This document shows, piece after piece, positions 14,881 to 25,400 of a stretch of DNA of 33,330 bases. The first letter of the stretch is position 1. Each line of letters begins with the position of its first letter. The notes under the pieces are model-generated. The model had not been told where the DNA came from and ran no database searches. It worked only from the letters and a program-made list of their open reading frames with translations. Made by a program: the position numbers and the translations under genes. Origin of the DNA: JAJFUV01 sp964561215. Lineage in GTDB: Bacteria; Acidobacteriota; Terriglobia; Bryobacterales; Bryobacteraceae. The stretch covers positions 1 to 33,330 of the forward strand of contig CAZLOS010000050.1 of the NCBI GenBank assembly GCA_964561215.1, written 5' to 3'.

Positions 14881-17022
14881 TTACGGATTGGAGTAGAGCA
14901 GGATGTACCCGGCGGTCACGCCGGCGGGATTCTTAACCTTCAGGCACCCGGACCAACCGGACGGATTCGACGCACCCACGATTTCGGCGAAGCGATATCC
15001 GTTGCCGGAGCCGGACGCTATGATTAGCTCGCCGCCTGCCGTGACCTCCAGGAGCGTGTGGTCCGGGAGGTTGGAACCGGGGCCGCGGACTTTGAGCGGG
15101 GACTCGGTGGTGTCTTTGCCGGCGATCAACAGGGCGCCACACGCGACGCCAGCCGCGATCGGGCCGGCCTGATAGCCCCACGTGCGCGCGTACGCTTTTT
15201 TAGGGTCGTTACCCTGCTGGAGGCAAGCGCCCCACGCGTGGAACGTCTGGCCGGAGGTCCATCCGTCGGAGTAGTGGCCGATGGCGACCCAGAGCGATGT
15301 GGCCCCGCCTGCCATGGCGCCGGTCACCTTGAAGCGCTGCCAGGACGTGGTGAGCGTCACTGCCGTCGGCCCGACCAGCCACGTGGTCCATCCGTTATCG
15401 AGGATGCCGATCGAAACCGTAATCGTGCCGGACGGGACCTTCAGCCAGACGTAGAAGGTGTACTGGCCATTTGCCACGAGGCCCGCGATGTTCTGCCGGA
15501 TCAGGCCAGCCGAACCGCTGGCGGTGATGGCGTCCGCGGTCTGGTTGCCATCGGGCGCGATCACGCTGTTCGCGCTCACCGTGCAGGTTCCGCCGTTCTT
15601 GTCCCACGTCGCGACCGAGAAGTCCTCGGAGTACTTCGCCATGTTCTCGCAGGGGCCGCCGATGGTCCCGAACGGCCCGCACTCCACAGAGTTGAGGTGC
15701 GAATCGAGGTACGCCCATAGGTTATTGGCGGCGACGTAGGCGAAGTTCGCGCCGCCCGATCCGTCGCGCATTACTACCGTGCTCGCGGTCGCGTTGGAGG
15801 TGGCATCGCTGATCTGTGAGGACGTGTGGCTGTGGACCGCCGCTGCCTTGCCCGCAAGGTCCGCTACCAAACCAGTGATATCGGATTCTGCATGCGTATG
15901 GCTTGTAGACGCCTTGCCCGCGAGCGCGGTGACCAGGCCGGTCACGTCTGCCTGCGCGTGCGTATGGGAGAGCGGAGCCTTGCCCGCGAGATCCGTGGCA
16001 AGGTTCGTCACGTCGGTTTCGGCATGGGTGTGCGCCGGGACGGAGGCGAGCGCAACCGTGACGTTCACGCGGTCGCTCGCGGGCACGTCCTGAAATGCCA
16101 GGCCGATGTTACTCCCCTGAATCAGATTCAACGCCCGGCGCGTTCCCACGATCGCGCCATTGTTCTGGATCGTGAACGGGAGCGCGCCGGAGACAATATC
16201 GGATGCTGTGTGGGTGTGGGATGGCAGATCTGCAGACGAGAGGAGCGCGCCCGCCGTGACGCGCCCCTTGGCGTCCACGGTTGTCTTGGTGTACGTACCC
16301 GGCGTCACGCCAGTGGCCACGAGCGAAACGACGCCGGCATTGATCGCCAGGCCGCCCACGGGATCGACCTGCACGATCCCCTTGCTGGCGGTCGTCGCGT
16401 CCGGATACGAAAACGCGCCGAACGTCTGCCCCGGAGCGAAGTCGATGATTGCGTCCATCGCGAGGTGATTGCTCGCGTTGAGCGACACACCGAGGTCGCC
16501 TGAATTGTCGGCCTTGCGCCATTTGATCGTGCCCGCGTTTGGCAGTCGAACCAGTCCTGTACCCGCCTTGGAGCCAGAGCCGAACTCCGCCCCATCCTGG
16601 AAGGTCTTGATACCGGTGACCGTGACCGCCCCGTCCTTGCGAACGTAGTTGCGCGCGGCCGCGGTGCCCAACTCGTTCTCGATGGCGAGCACCGCGGACT
16701 GGAGCGCGGTAATGAATCCCGCGACCATATTCGCCTTCACGGACGCCCCGTTGTTGTGGGCGGCGGCGGTGGTGCCAAAGGCCCCGCGCTGGCATCCCGT
16801 GAACTGCGTGGCCGTCTTTCCGGCGTACACGATCAACTCGTCGTCGATCGAGAGCACGCCATAGCTCGCGGCAAAGCCTCCGGAGGTGGACGCCACGCTG
16901 ATCGAGGAGTCGCTGGCCTGCACCGCACCCGTGGTCGCCGTCTCCAACGGCTTAGCGGAGAACGCATCGACCGGGGTGTACAGGCTGGCCGCGCTGTCGA
17001 TTGCACCGGGGTAGTTAGCCAT
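14881..17022 (-). CDS. Phage tail fibre protein with repeated HTH/LAGKA motifs
   Basis: The product has 713 residues. The N-terminal about 140 residues include DDELIVYAGKTATQFTGCQR and an attachment helix (FITALQSAVLAIENELG). Next comes GTYTKTTVDAKGRVTAG (about 242-258), a hallmark of phage tail-fibre proteins. Three 22-residue repeats of the form 'AxxDxTxLxxxLAGKAxxSHTH' span about 334-399 and probably form a trimeric shaft. The C-terminal about 250 residues (NMAKYSEDFSVATWDKNGG onward, a jelly-roll carbohydrate-binding-like block) are the likely receptor-binding tip. The ATG has a Shine-Dalgarno (GAGGAAG) and the gene overlaps the upstream tail gene by 8 bases. Confidence 0.85.
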   Translation of the reverse strand: MANYPGAIDSAASLYTPVDAFSAKPLETATTGAVQASDSSISVASTSGGFAASYGVLSIDDELIVYAGKTATQFTGCQRGAFGTTAAAHNNGASVKANMVAGFITALQSAVLAIENELGTAAARNYVRKDGAVTVTGIKTFQDGAEFGSGSKAGTGLVRLPNAGTIKWRKADNSGDLGVSLNASNHLAMDAIIDFAPGQTFGAFSYPDATTASKGIVQVDPVGGLAINAGVVSLVATGVTPGTYTKTTVDAKGRVTAGALLSSADLPSHTHTASDIVSGALPFTIQNNGAIVGTRRALNLIQGSNIGLAFQDVPASDRVNVTVALASVPAHTHAETDVTNLATDLAGKAPLSHTHAQADVTGLVTALAGKASTSHTHAESDITGLVADLAGKAAAVHSHTSSQISDATSNATASTVVMRDGSGGANFAYVAANNLWAYLDSHLNSVECGPFGTIGGPCENMAKYSEDFSVATWDKNGGTCTVSANSVIAPDGNQTADAITASGSAGLIRQNIAGLVANGQYTFYVWLKVPSGTITVSIGILDNGWTTWLVGPTAVTLTTSWQRFKVTGAMAGGATSLWVAIGHYSDGWTSGQTFHAWGACLQQGNDPKKAYARTWGYQAGPIAAGVACGALLIAGKDTTESPLKVRGPGSNLPDHTLLEVTAGGELIIASGSGNGYRFAEIVGASNPSGWSGCLKVKNPAGVTAGYILLYSNP
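15825..16020 (-). repeat. Three 66-bp coding repeats in the tail fibre gene
   Basis: The three units encode AETDVTNLATDLAGKAPLSH, AQADVTGLVTALAGKASTSH and AESDITGLVADLAGKAAAVH, each followed by two more residues (TH or SH-type). They are imperfect in DNA and protein. Such arrays let fibres change length by recombination. Confidence 0.8.
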
Positions 17023-20000
17023 TGAGCTTCCTCTCGTTCAACTTGAAGCGATTCAGCGCGCCGGCCGTGGGCGCCACCACGTCCACCGCCCGCGCGACTT
17101 CCGCGGCACGCGCAGCGCGCGGTTTGTGATAGACCGTGGCTGTGGCCGACGACTGCCTCCACGCCTCTAGCGGGATCGGCCTGCTGTTCAGGCAGAACTG
17201 ATCGAACGCCCAGAAGCACATCGAGTAGTACGGAGCGGTCTTCCACAAGCCGTATGCCTGCGCGATCGGTGGGTCGGGTGGACCGTACAACGCCGCCAGA
17301 TACATGCACTCCGATGCGGGCCGTCCCAGCGTCTGCGCCGCATAGGTCATGGTCTGCCGCATGAGCTTCGCGTTCTTCTGCCAGATGTCGTAATCGAATC
17401 CCTCACAGCGGAAGTACTTGATCCCGTACGAGGACGATTTCCACTGAGCCGGCAAATTCACGTACATCAGCAGGCGGCGATAAGCGGGGTCGGGAGACGG
17501 CTTCCCCTGGTTAGCATCAAGGGGCCAGAGGCACTCGAAGACGGCCGCCGGATGCGCCGCGCGCACGTAAGAGATCACATCCTGGCAATACGACCAGATC
17601 CGGTCCCGCAGAAACGAGGCTGTCTCGTGCGGGTGGGCCGGATCGCCAGCCGGATCATCCGTGTTGGAAACGAACGGCCAAATCTGGTGACCCTTCGCCG
17701 CCGCGAAGGCGTCGATGGTTTCCTGGTCGTAGAACGGCATGCCGCCCTGCGGATCCCGAGCGCGATTGTCGAAGTACCAATACTGCGTCTCGCCAAACTG
17801 GAGCACGACCGGCAGACCCGCCGCCGCGATCTGGTCCGCGCATTCTCTGTACATCTGGCGCAGGTAGTTCCGGACGCGCGTCCCGAAGTGCATCTGATAC
17901 GAGGGGACATCAAGGAACACGTCCTCACCAGGCGTGACCAGGCCGCCACTGAGCCGGAGATACCCGGCGCGCATCGCGGTCGGCGGGTTGTAGACCTCCA
18001 TCGAGAAGGCGAACGACGCCTTGATGCCTGCCGCGAGGAATTGGCTGGCGAGATCCTTGATCCACCGCCGCGCGCCTTCCGTCATCACGGGCGACGCGGA
18101 ATCCAGGATCTCCCAATCGCCCTCATCGCCAGCCGCGCCCATCTGGTCCGAGAGCATGAGCGTCACAGAGTTTGGCGCACTTACCGAGAGGCCAGTGAAC
18201 ACATAGCGGGGGGCCTTCGATTGAATCCGCAGCGTGGTGTTTGTGCCGAATCCGTCGTCCGCCCAAACGCCCGCGAACATGCCGTTGATGGCGGCGCGGA
18301 AATGCGACACGAGCTCCTGGAGCGTTTCGCCGTAGCCGATCGCGTGCGCGATCCTGGTGCCGCCAATCGAGAACGAGACGACATCGCCGGGCGACGGATC
18401 CCCGGAGAACCCGATTGTGGCATAGGGATAGCTCGCGCCAATTCGCTGCCGCTTGTTGTTCCAGAAGACGCCCATGTACACGTCGGCATGGCCGTTGAAG
18501 CCGAGCTTCTGGAGTTGCCAGACGTGCCACGCCGGAGGCTTCTTGTAGCCGTGGTCCGTGTCGAAGTCGATGGCAAGCGACACGTTCGGATAGATCGCGG
18601 GCGCGTCCGGAACGTCCTGCGGCACCAGGGGCCACAGATAATCGAAGTAGAAGTAATAGCCGCCGTTCGTGGTCCGGTACAGAGCGGTGATTTCGACCGT
18701 GTGGTTGCCGGCCTCGACACCCGCGGCGATCTCGATGTTAGCCGTTGTGCCGCCGTACTCGTACAGGTACAGGTCGAACGGGGAACCGGGCACTTCCACG
18801 CCATCGAGGAAGACGCTGATCCAGCCGCAGTCCGTGTTCAAGAACGTGCCGAGGTAGAGATCGTGCTGCTCCGTCTGCGAATAGCTGAGGCTGACCCTAC
18901 GGAGGTCGCTCGCGCTCGCGGGTGCCGTGCGCCGCGCATGGCCGCCGCTCCACCATTGGGACGGCCATCCGGTACCGTATTTGTAGTCCTCCCAATAGCC
19001 GGTGTATTTGCATCGCGGGTCGGATTCCTCGATCCTCACGGCCGCGCCGCCCACTTTGAGGCTGGCGTCGCCGGTCACCGCGGTGTTCGAGATGGTCGCG
19101 CGCCACTCCACATCTGAGGAGAAGCCGCTCTTGGGCGAGAGCTTGCTCATGCGCGTGCCCGCCGGCCACGCGTGCGGCGTTGTGCCTTCGTACCCACGCG
19201 TAACCTTGACCTGACCGGGGAGAGCCTGCCCGAGCAGGACGCGCTCCTCCGTCGTGGCATCTCCCACGAAGTACCGCCCGCCCGAAAGCGATGACGTTGC
19301 GTCCACGCTCCATGAGGTGTCCGATGCGCCCACGCCGTTGGTCAAGAAGCACCCGTCCTCAAGCTCCTCCTCCGTGCGCTCGAACCGGGGCGCGAAGACC
19401 ATATAGATTTTGCGGCAGTTCTCGGTCGGCACCCGTCTGCCCAGTTTGTCCGTAAGCGCGCCGAATGGCAGGTCGATCCGGTAGCGCGTGTCGTTATCAC
19501 CGCCACCAAATCGGCACGTTGTGCCGGACCCGCTGGCCCAGGCGAATCCTTGGTTCGCGTCGGGATCCCCGTCGATCGTGCGCCCGTGGGTTATCAGGAC
19601 GCGATCCAGGTTGCCGAGTTTCCCATAGAAGGAGCCGTCGGCGGTGTTGGTCTGGAACTCCAGGTACAGGGTTCCGGACTGGTAGGTGCTGCCGCTGCCG
19701 GCCGTCGCACGGATCACGCCGGATTGATCCGGTCCGAAACGGCCCGCGACGGTGTCGCCCGAGACATTGATGATCTCGGCGAGCCTTTGCGCGACGTGAT
19801 AGGCGTGCGTCTCGCGCGTGATGTACGCGTCCGATGTGTGCGAAGTCGTGACCCAGGCCAGGAGGTACGGCCCGGAGACCGGGTCCACGCCGGTTTCAAT
19901 GACCGAGGTCGTTTCTTCGTTTGTCCCGCCGCGCTCGATGGTGATCGAGTCTCCCAGCGCGAACCCCGACTGGTCGAGGACCCAGATCTGCGTGTAGGAC

Positions 20001-20584
20001 TGAACGCCGGTCTCGGGATCGATGTTCGGGCCAATGGGCGTCCACGCTTGGGTCTGCACCCGGCAATCGGTGCTCGTGACCGTGTAGCGGGTGTCGCGGA
20101 AGAACAAATGGAGCCAATCGATCCCGCCGTCGAGGATCTCCTGACCCGCGATTTCCATCGAGCACTTGGCCGGGGTCTCGCCGCCGCCGATCGCCGTGGC
20201 GTGATCGAGTAACCGGACCTCGTAGGTATCCTGCGGGGCTCCCGCGCCGCAGATAAATGTCATGGCGTCCCAGGACACGGACGGGTACTTGGCGGTATCG
20301 AAGCGCATGACGCCGTCCAGATCGTGGTCGTACTCAATGTCGAACGTCAGTGTCAGGCCGGAGAGATCCGTCCGCGGCAGGTGCTTCAGGCGGAGGTGAT
20401 TGAAGTAGTCATAGGCGTTGTACAAACCGAGGACGGCGAAGTCCTCGGCGGCCTGGAAGATGCCGGAGATCGATACACCTGTCGCGGAGGCATCGTGGAG
20501 CGTGGTCGTCGCGCCGCGCCCAGTGAAGCCCTGCAACTGGAAGTTACGGCGCGGGTCGAAAATGTGCAGAGCCTCGGAAGACAC
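17015..20584 (-). CDS. Large phage tail protein with TIM-barrel domain; 5' end probably frameshifted
   Basis: The product has 1189 residues from the GTG at 20584. The N-terminus (ALHIFDPRRNFQLQGFTGRG) leads into long beta-rich domains. Residues about 850-1130 form a TIM-barrel-like glycoside-hydrolase-type domain: SFAFSMEVYNPP, VVLQFGETQYWYF, MPFYDQETIDAFAAA, AVFECLWPLDANQG and MCFWAFDQFC. Gene transfer agents and some siphoviruses carry a comparable TIM-barrel domain in tail-tip or sheath-like proteins. Acidic residues in the third and fourth blocks could be catalytic, but activity is unproven. No Shine-Dalgarno precedes the GTG. The frame remains open upstream, and a second frame upstream reads as protein with a good ribosome binding site (see 20585-20724), so the annotated start is doubtful. 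Confidence 0.8.
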   Translation of the reverse strand: MSSEALHIFDPRRNFQLQGFTGRGATTTLHDASATGVSISGIFQAAEDFAVLGLYNAYDYFNHLRLKHLPRTDLSGLTLTFDIEYDHDLDGVMRFDTAKYPSVSWDAMTFICGAGAPQDTYEVRLLDHATAIGGGETPAKCSMEIAGQEILDGGIDWLHLFFRDTRYTVTSTDCRVQTQAWTPIGPNIDPETGVQSYTQIWVLDQSGFALGDSITIERGGTNEETTSVIETGVDPVSGPYLLAWVTTSHTSDAYITRETHAYHVAQRLAEIINVSGDTVAGRFGPDQSGVIRATAGSGSTYQSGTLYLEFQTNTADGSFYGKLGNLDRVLITHGRTIDGDPDANQGFAWASGSGTTCRFGGGDNDTRYRIDLPFGALTDKLGRRVPTENCRKIYMVFAPRFERTEEELEDGCFLTNGVGASDTSWSVDATSSLSGGRYFVGDATTEERVLLGQALPGQVKVTRGYEGTTPHAWPAGTRMSKLSPKSGFSSDVEWRATISNTAVTGDASLKVGGAAVRIEESDPRCKYTGYWEDYKYGTGWPSQWWSGGHARRTAPASASDLRRVSLSYSQTEQHDLYLGTFLNTDCGWISVFLDGVEVPGSPFDLYLYEYGGTTANIEIAAGVEAGNHTVEITALYRTTNGGYYFYFDYLWPLVPQDVPDAPAIYPNVSLAIDFDTDHGYKKPPAWHVWQLQKLGFNGHADVYMGVFWNNKRQRIGASYPYATIGFSGDPSPGDVVSFSIGGTRIAHAIGYGETLQELVSHFRAAINGMFAGVWADDGFGTNTTLRIQSKAPRYVFTGLSVSAPNSVTLMLSDQMGAAGDEGDWEILDSASPVMTEGARRWIKDLASQFLAAGIKASFAFSMEVYNPPTAMRAGYLRLSGGLVTPGEDVFLDVPSYQMHFGTRVRNYLRQMYRECADQIAAAGLPVVLQFGETQYWYFDNRARDPQGGMPFYDQETIDAFAAAKGHQIWPFVSNTDDPAGDPAHPHETASFLRDRIWSYCQDVISYVRAAHPAAVFECLWPLDANQGKPSPDPAYRRLLMYVNLPAQWKSSSYGIKYFRCEGFDYDIWQKNAKLMRQTMTYAAQTLGRPASECMYLAALYGPPDPPIAQAYGLWKTAPYYSMCFWAFDQFCLNSRPIPLEAWRQSSATATVYHKPRAARAAEVARAVDVVAPTAGALNRFKLNERKLNG

Positions 20585-20724
20585 AAAGTGATTTGGGCGT
20601 GGAGGCCGGTATTGAAAGCGTTCGGCGCTTGCTGCGGGCTGCCTACGAGTAGCGCGCCGTCCAGACCGGATGGGTGGATGGCGACGATCTTAGTGTTACT
20701 GATGTGGGGGATCAGGTCCAGCAC
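20585..20724 (-). other. Probable true 5' end of the TIM-barrel tail gene, in another frame
   Basis: Starting at the GTG at 20724, preceded at 7 bases by AAAGGTGGG, one frame reads VLDLIPHISNTKIVAIHPSG and LDGALLVGSPQQAPNAFNTG before it becomes a shadow of the downstream gene. The stretch looks like structured protein, unlike an ORF shadow, and it has the only good ribosome binding site here. The downstream frame contributes RPPRPNHFVSSEALHIFDPR. A single frame change between about 20575 and 20625 would join them. The alternative is a separate short gene. Confidence 0.4.
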
Positions 20725-20890
20725 GACTTCCCACCTTTGACCTGCAGCATGGCGGTCTGTTTAACTGTTTATCTCCGGAGGATCGTGGTAAGGTGTTCGG
20801 TGGAATTGCGCTAGACACGAGTGCCAGACTTGTTGAGAGCATGGGTCAAGGCACTTCCCTTCTCGTTCCGCTTTTCGCAAGGAGCACGGA

Positions 20891-22390
20891 ATGACGACGT
20901 CCGGCTTGGAGAACCGTCGGGTCTGCTTCCGATGTATCGGGGAAGACTTCCTTCGCAATCGTCTCAAACGAGAAGGTCAGCGGCTCCTTTGCTCCTATTG
21001 CGGCTTGATGCGGAAAGGGTTCTCTCTGACGGAGCTTGCAGAAGTCGTCGAATCCGTTATCGAGGAGCACTATCAACGAACTGCGGAAGAGCCGTCGGCG
21101 TACGAGTACGCTTTGCAGCGCGAGGGACTGAGCGGCCTTTGGTTCCGCGACGGCGAACCGATCGCTGACGTGATCAAGAATCTCTGCGAAACCGAACAGC
21201 AGATTGCCGAAGACGTTCGGAAAGTGCTCTACCGTCGCCACTACGATCGGGAACGACTTGAAATGGGCGAGGAGGGTCCATTTGACGAGGGTGCCCATTA
21301 CGAAGAGAGCGGCGTTCGTCATGGCGAACTGAAGGACCAGTGGGAGCAGTTCGAAAGGAGCCTAAAGACAGAAGTCCGGTATTTCAGCCAAAGCGCGCGT
21401 GCGGCACTCAATTCAACCTTCGCGGGGATTGGCGAACATGCTACGTGGGACGGCAAGCCGGTGGTTGTTGAATGCGGGCCGGGGAAGGAAATCTCTGCGC
21501 TGTATCGCGCGCGGGTTTTCCAGAGCGATGCCGATACAGTTCGGGCCATGGAACGGCCGGACGTGGAAGTCGGCCCGCCGCCGCCAGCACGGGCGATGGC
21601 CGGACGTATGAATGCAAGAGGCATCAGTGTTTTCTATGGCGCACTCGATGCCGCAACGGCACTCGCCGAGGTTCGGCCACCGGTCGGCAGCAGGGTTCTC
21701 GTCGTTCGCTTCGAGATCCTCAGGCCCGTTCGGCTGCTCGATGTCGAAGCTCTGCGTTCGCTTCGCACACGCGGAAGTCTGTTCGATCCGTCGTTTACGG
21801 AGCGTCTTCAAAAAGCGAAATTCCTCCAGGGGCTCAGCGACAGAATCAGCGCACCAGTCATGCCCGATGATGAGCCACTTGAATACCTCCCGACGCAGGC
21901 GGTCGCGGATTTTCTAGCCAGCGAAGTGAATCCGCGGCTCGACGGCATCATCTACCGGTCTGTGCAGACTGGCGACGATAAACTGAACATCGCACTGTTC
22001 CATCATGCGTCCAGGGTTCAGACTTTGGATATTCCCAAAGGTACGACCTTCAACACGACGATGTACAGAGAAGATGATGATGGTGCCCTAGATCTTGAAT
22101 GCCATGTAATGGAGGAGGTTCCTCCGCCTCCACCGCAAGAACCAGCACCGAATCCTCACGATCTGATGGCTATCAATCCTGTTCGGCTGCCGGATGAGTT
22201 TCTCGAAGAATACGATGCACGCGAAGTAACGTTGAAGCCGGACGTCGCGAGTGCAACGCTGCATCTCGTGAAGGCCACCGCCATAACAACCGAACACCGC
22301 ATAGTCGGACGCCACAGAATCAACGCGGATGCACTCCGCCTAAACACACCCGTGACTGTGGACGTTCCGCCTGATACGCTGCCGTTTTGA
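20891..22390 (+). CDS. HEPN/RES N-terminal domain plus RES-domain putative toxin
   Basis: The product has 499 residues, with AAGGAG ahead of the ATG. The N-terminus holds a zinc ribbon (VCFRCIGEDF at 11-20 and LLCSYCGLM at 33-41) and an acidic helical region, as in the 'HEPN/RES N-terminal domain' family. The RES domain covers about 200-370: LYRARVF, GRMNARGISVFYGALDAATA with LAEVRPPVG, and DGIIYRSVQ…NIALF. RES toxins degrade NAD+, and the conserved Arg, Tyr/Phe, Glu (in LAEV) and Ser are present. The C-terminal about 100 residues include a Pro-rich linker and an unassigned domain. No antitoxin gene of the usual Xre type is adjacent. The gene sits opposite in strand between two tail genes, as phage cargo does, and may kill the cell on infection by another phage. 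Confidence 0.85.
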   Translation: MTTSGLENRRVCFRCIGEDFLRNRLKREGQRLLCSYCGLMRKGFSLTELAEVVESVIEEHYQRTAEEPSAYEYALQREGLSGLWFRDGEPIADVIKNLCETEQQIAEDVRKVLYRRHYDRERLEMGEEGPFDEGAHYEESGVRHGELKDQWEQFERSLKTEVRYFSQSARAALNSTFAGIGEHATWDGKPVVVECGPGKEISALYRARVFQSDADTVRAMERPDVEVGPPPPARAMAGRMNARGISVFYGALDAATALAEVRPPVGSRVLVVRFEILRPVRLLDVEALRSLRTRGSLFDPSFTERLQKAKFLQGLSDRISAPVMPDDEPLEYLPTQAVADFLASEVNPRLDGIIYRSVQTGDDKLNIALFHHASRVQTLDIPKGTTFNTTMYREDDDGALDLECHVMEEVPPPPPQEPAPNPHDLMAINPVRLPDEFLEEYDAREVTLKPDVASATLHLVKATAITTEHRIVGRHRINADALRLNTPVTVDVPPDTLPF

Positions 22391-22425
22391 CGCACAGTTT
22401 CCAGCCCTTCGGGTCTTGCCTCCAT

Positions 22426-22437
22426 CCGGGTACCCGG
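22426..22437. other. 12-bp palindrome between convergent stops
   Basis: CCGGGTACCCGG lies in the 85-base gap between the convergent ends of the RES gene and the tail-tip gene. It has no loop and no T-run, so a terminator is doubtful. Confidence 0.2.
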
Positions 22438-22475
22438 TAATCCTGACCCTGGCGCACCCCGCGCCCGACACTGAT

Positions 22476-25400
22476 TCAAGTCTGAACCACGACGGTGAGA
22501 TCGCTGCCGGGATCTGGACTGGCAACCGCGAGGATGTCAAATGCCAGCGAGTCGCCCTCATTGAGAATCGCCGTCGGCCAGATCGTCGGGCTCACGGTGG
22601 CGCCCATCGCATGATCCTTGGCGAACACCGCCGTGAACGTCTGGTTGGGCGGGTCGGCGGTGAGCACCTGGACGTACTCTTCGTCGGGCTTTCCGAGGTT
22701 GATATGGACGAACTCGCCGACCTCGAAGCCAAGCCGGTTCGCGCCGTATGAGGCCGTGTTCACGGTCTGCGGATCCGATCCGGCGGTCACGGCTTGGTAG
22801 AAGACCACGCCGAAGTTGTTGTAGGGCAGACGGCGCGTAGCGGGCCTCCCGAATCCCTCGTCCACTACGAGCGCGTCATAGGTGTTTTTCCAGCCGCCAG
22901 GGATCTTCTGTCCGATGCCCATGTATTCAAGCGGTTGCCACGTCGCGCCGTCGTCCTTGGAGTACTTCACCAGGAACGCGCTCTGGCCATCCGTGGTGGC
23001 CGTCTGGACATACGCGAAGATGCACCGGATGGACGTGCTGTCGTGGACGCGCATCGGGATCACCACGGTGTCCGCGACCGCCAAGGGCCCGGGGATCTGA
23101 AACGAGTAGGCGCCGCCGTTGCAGGTCCGGGCGCCCGGCATAAACGGTTCGCTGTGGTGGTAGAGCCCGAACGTCCTCATCTCGCCATAGCCGAAGTGGT
23201 TGGCCACGCCGACAACTGCCGCGATGATACATGCCGAAGGAAGCATCGCCTCGACACGCGCGGGGAGGCCTGGCGTCCGGAAGAAGCCCTTCTGCACCGA
23301 GTACGTGAACGTCTTGTAGTCGATCTTGAAGAAGCGCATGCCCTGCGGGTGCGCGCACTTCAGCGTTTCGAAACATGCCATGCCGGGGCGCGCGTCGTCG
23401 TCCCACTTCCGCGCCAACTGGAACTCGCCGGTCGGCACCACATCGCCGACGTTGCCCGGGCCGACAATCTGCATGCACTCGTAACCCCGAAGGTACCCGA
23501 CGTCTGGGTTTTGGTGCTCGTCGTTGAATATCACGAAATCACCCACCCGGAACACGCGCGACGTTGCGGGGTTGACCGTGCTGGCCACTGCTACCGGGTC
23601 GGCATCTTTGTCGATGGCCACGTCGATGCTCGCCCACAGGTCCGTCGCCAGCTCGTCCACGTAGTACAGAGACAGGGTGAGCTCATGCGCTGAAACGATG
23701 TTCATATTGCCCGCCGCATCGGGTTCCACCTGGATATCGTCCAGGGCGAAAGTGCCGTAGTCCGCGAGCTTCGGCGTGCCGCTCACGAGTCCGGGCGCGC
23801 CAGTGTCGTACAGGATCTCCTCCGGCACCGGGTTCGGTTCCACGTCGGCAGGCTTCGGGCCGGCAACGAGGTCGTACATCGAGTCCGTCGTCGTGCGGCC
23901 CTGCACGTCAATGGAGAAGTCCTTGTTGAGCCTCCAGGAGACGACACGGAACTCACCCGCGCCGCTTGGCATGTCGGCATGCGTCATCGAGCAGACCATG
24001 CCGGGTTCCGTGTTGAGGGCGAGCACGGTCGTCTTGAACCCAATCTGCCGCGCCGCCTTCCACTCGGCGGCGCTGGTGCCGCCGAGTTCCTCGCGCAGCC
24101 GCGTGCTCACAATCCGCGCCGCCTGGCTCTTCGTGGAAGTGCCGCACAGGTTGACGTTCGACTTCAGGTACATCGGACCGGCGCCGCCCATCAGCGCGGC
24201 GTGGTCGACGTCGTATACCGACACGCTGTTGGTGACGAACGCGAAGTCCTGGTCTGCGAAGTTGGCCGTGAGGTGGTTGAACGTCGGCTTCAGCGGGGCC
24301 AATTGCAGGCTGCGGAACAGGATATTGCCGTCAGTGAACGCCTCGATCACGCTGCTGTTCTCGCGAATGCCGATGCGCAGTTTGCCGAAGGCGAACGTGT
24401 AGTACCCGAGGCAGTTCATCAGCACTTCCTGGAGCCAGTCCCGCAGGGGCTTTTCCTCCTGCAAGGTGCCGCGGAATACGAACTGCGTTTCGCTGCCGGT
24501 GCCGACCAGCTTAGTGACCTGATCGTCGCAGATGGACGCGGCGTCGATCGCCGCTTGCACATCGAACAACGCCTCGGCTGCGTCGAGTTGCTGGGTGGTC
24601 GCGTTCGCCCCCAGACGAAGGCCACGCGCGCGCATCAGCATATTGACCGCGATCCAGACTGGGTTCGTGAGCGCTGGCCCATACACGCGTACGTCTGGAC
24701 TCGTCCACACCCAACCGCGCATCCCCTGCGCGACGGTAGCGATCATCGCGTGGTCGCCGGGTTTGGAGAGTTGCAGACCCTTCGAGTCCGACCTGCGGAT
24801 CACGACGAACGCGGTGCCCGCAGCGAAGTTGTCCTTGAACGTCGAGTTGCCGGAATAGACCTTCCGGAAATCGCCGCCCGTTTGATTGCCGGATTGATCG
24901 AGCGAGAAGAAGTCGGTATCGCCGGCCGGGTCGTTGCCGAGAACCAGCCGCAGGCCATAGTCGTTCTTGGGATACCCATGGTGCGCCTGGCCGTCCAGCG
25001 TGTGGCCTACCAGCGTCTCCGCGTTCCCGTCGCCGTCCTTATCTTCGTAGTGGGTCGGGGTGTACGCAACCAGGGGGCCCTCACCGACGATCCCCAACGC
25101 CTCGTAGAAGTCGCTCTCGTCCCGGCCCGCCGCGATCTTGCAGTTGACCGGCATCTCTGTATCCGTGTACACCTCGGGCAGCACCTGGTCGTAGATCGAG
25201 TCCGCCACAATGGATGTGCTGGTGAGCGTGGAACGTCCGAAGCCCCACACGCCCGTCGAGTTGTCCTTGATCCGTACACCCTGCGGCTCCGCGACGATGC
25301 CGCCGTAGTATTTCTTCATGCCGTGCGCCAGGCATCCGTTCGGTGTGTCGTAGTTCTTGTCGCAGGAGTTGGCAGCGGCATCCGGAAAATGGACCAGGTC

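Noticed and set aside
17552..19117. 521-aa plus-strand open frame
   Set aside because: It is antisense to the TIM-barrel tail gene and low in recognisable structure (Arg/His/Val-rich).
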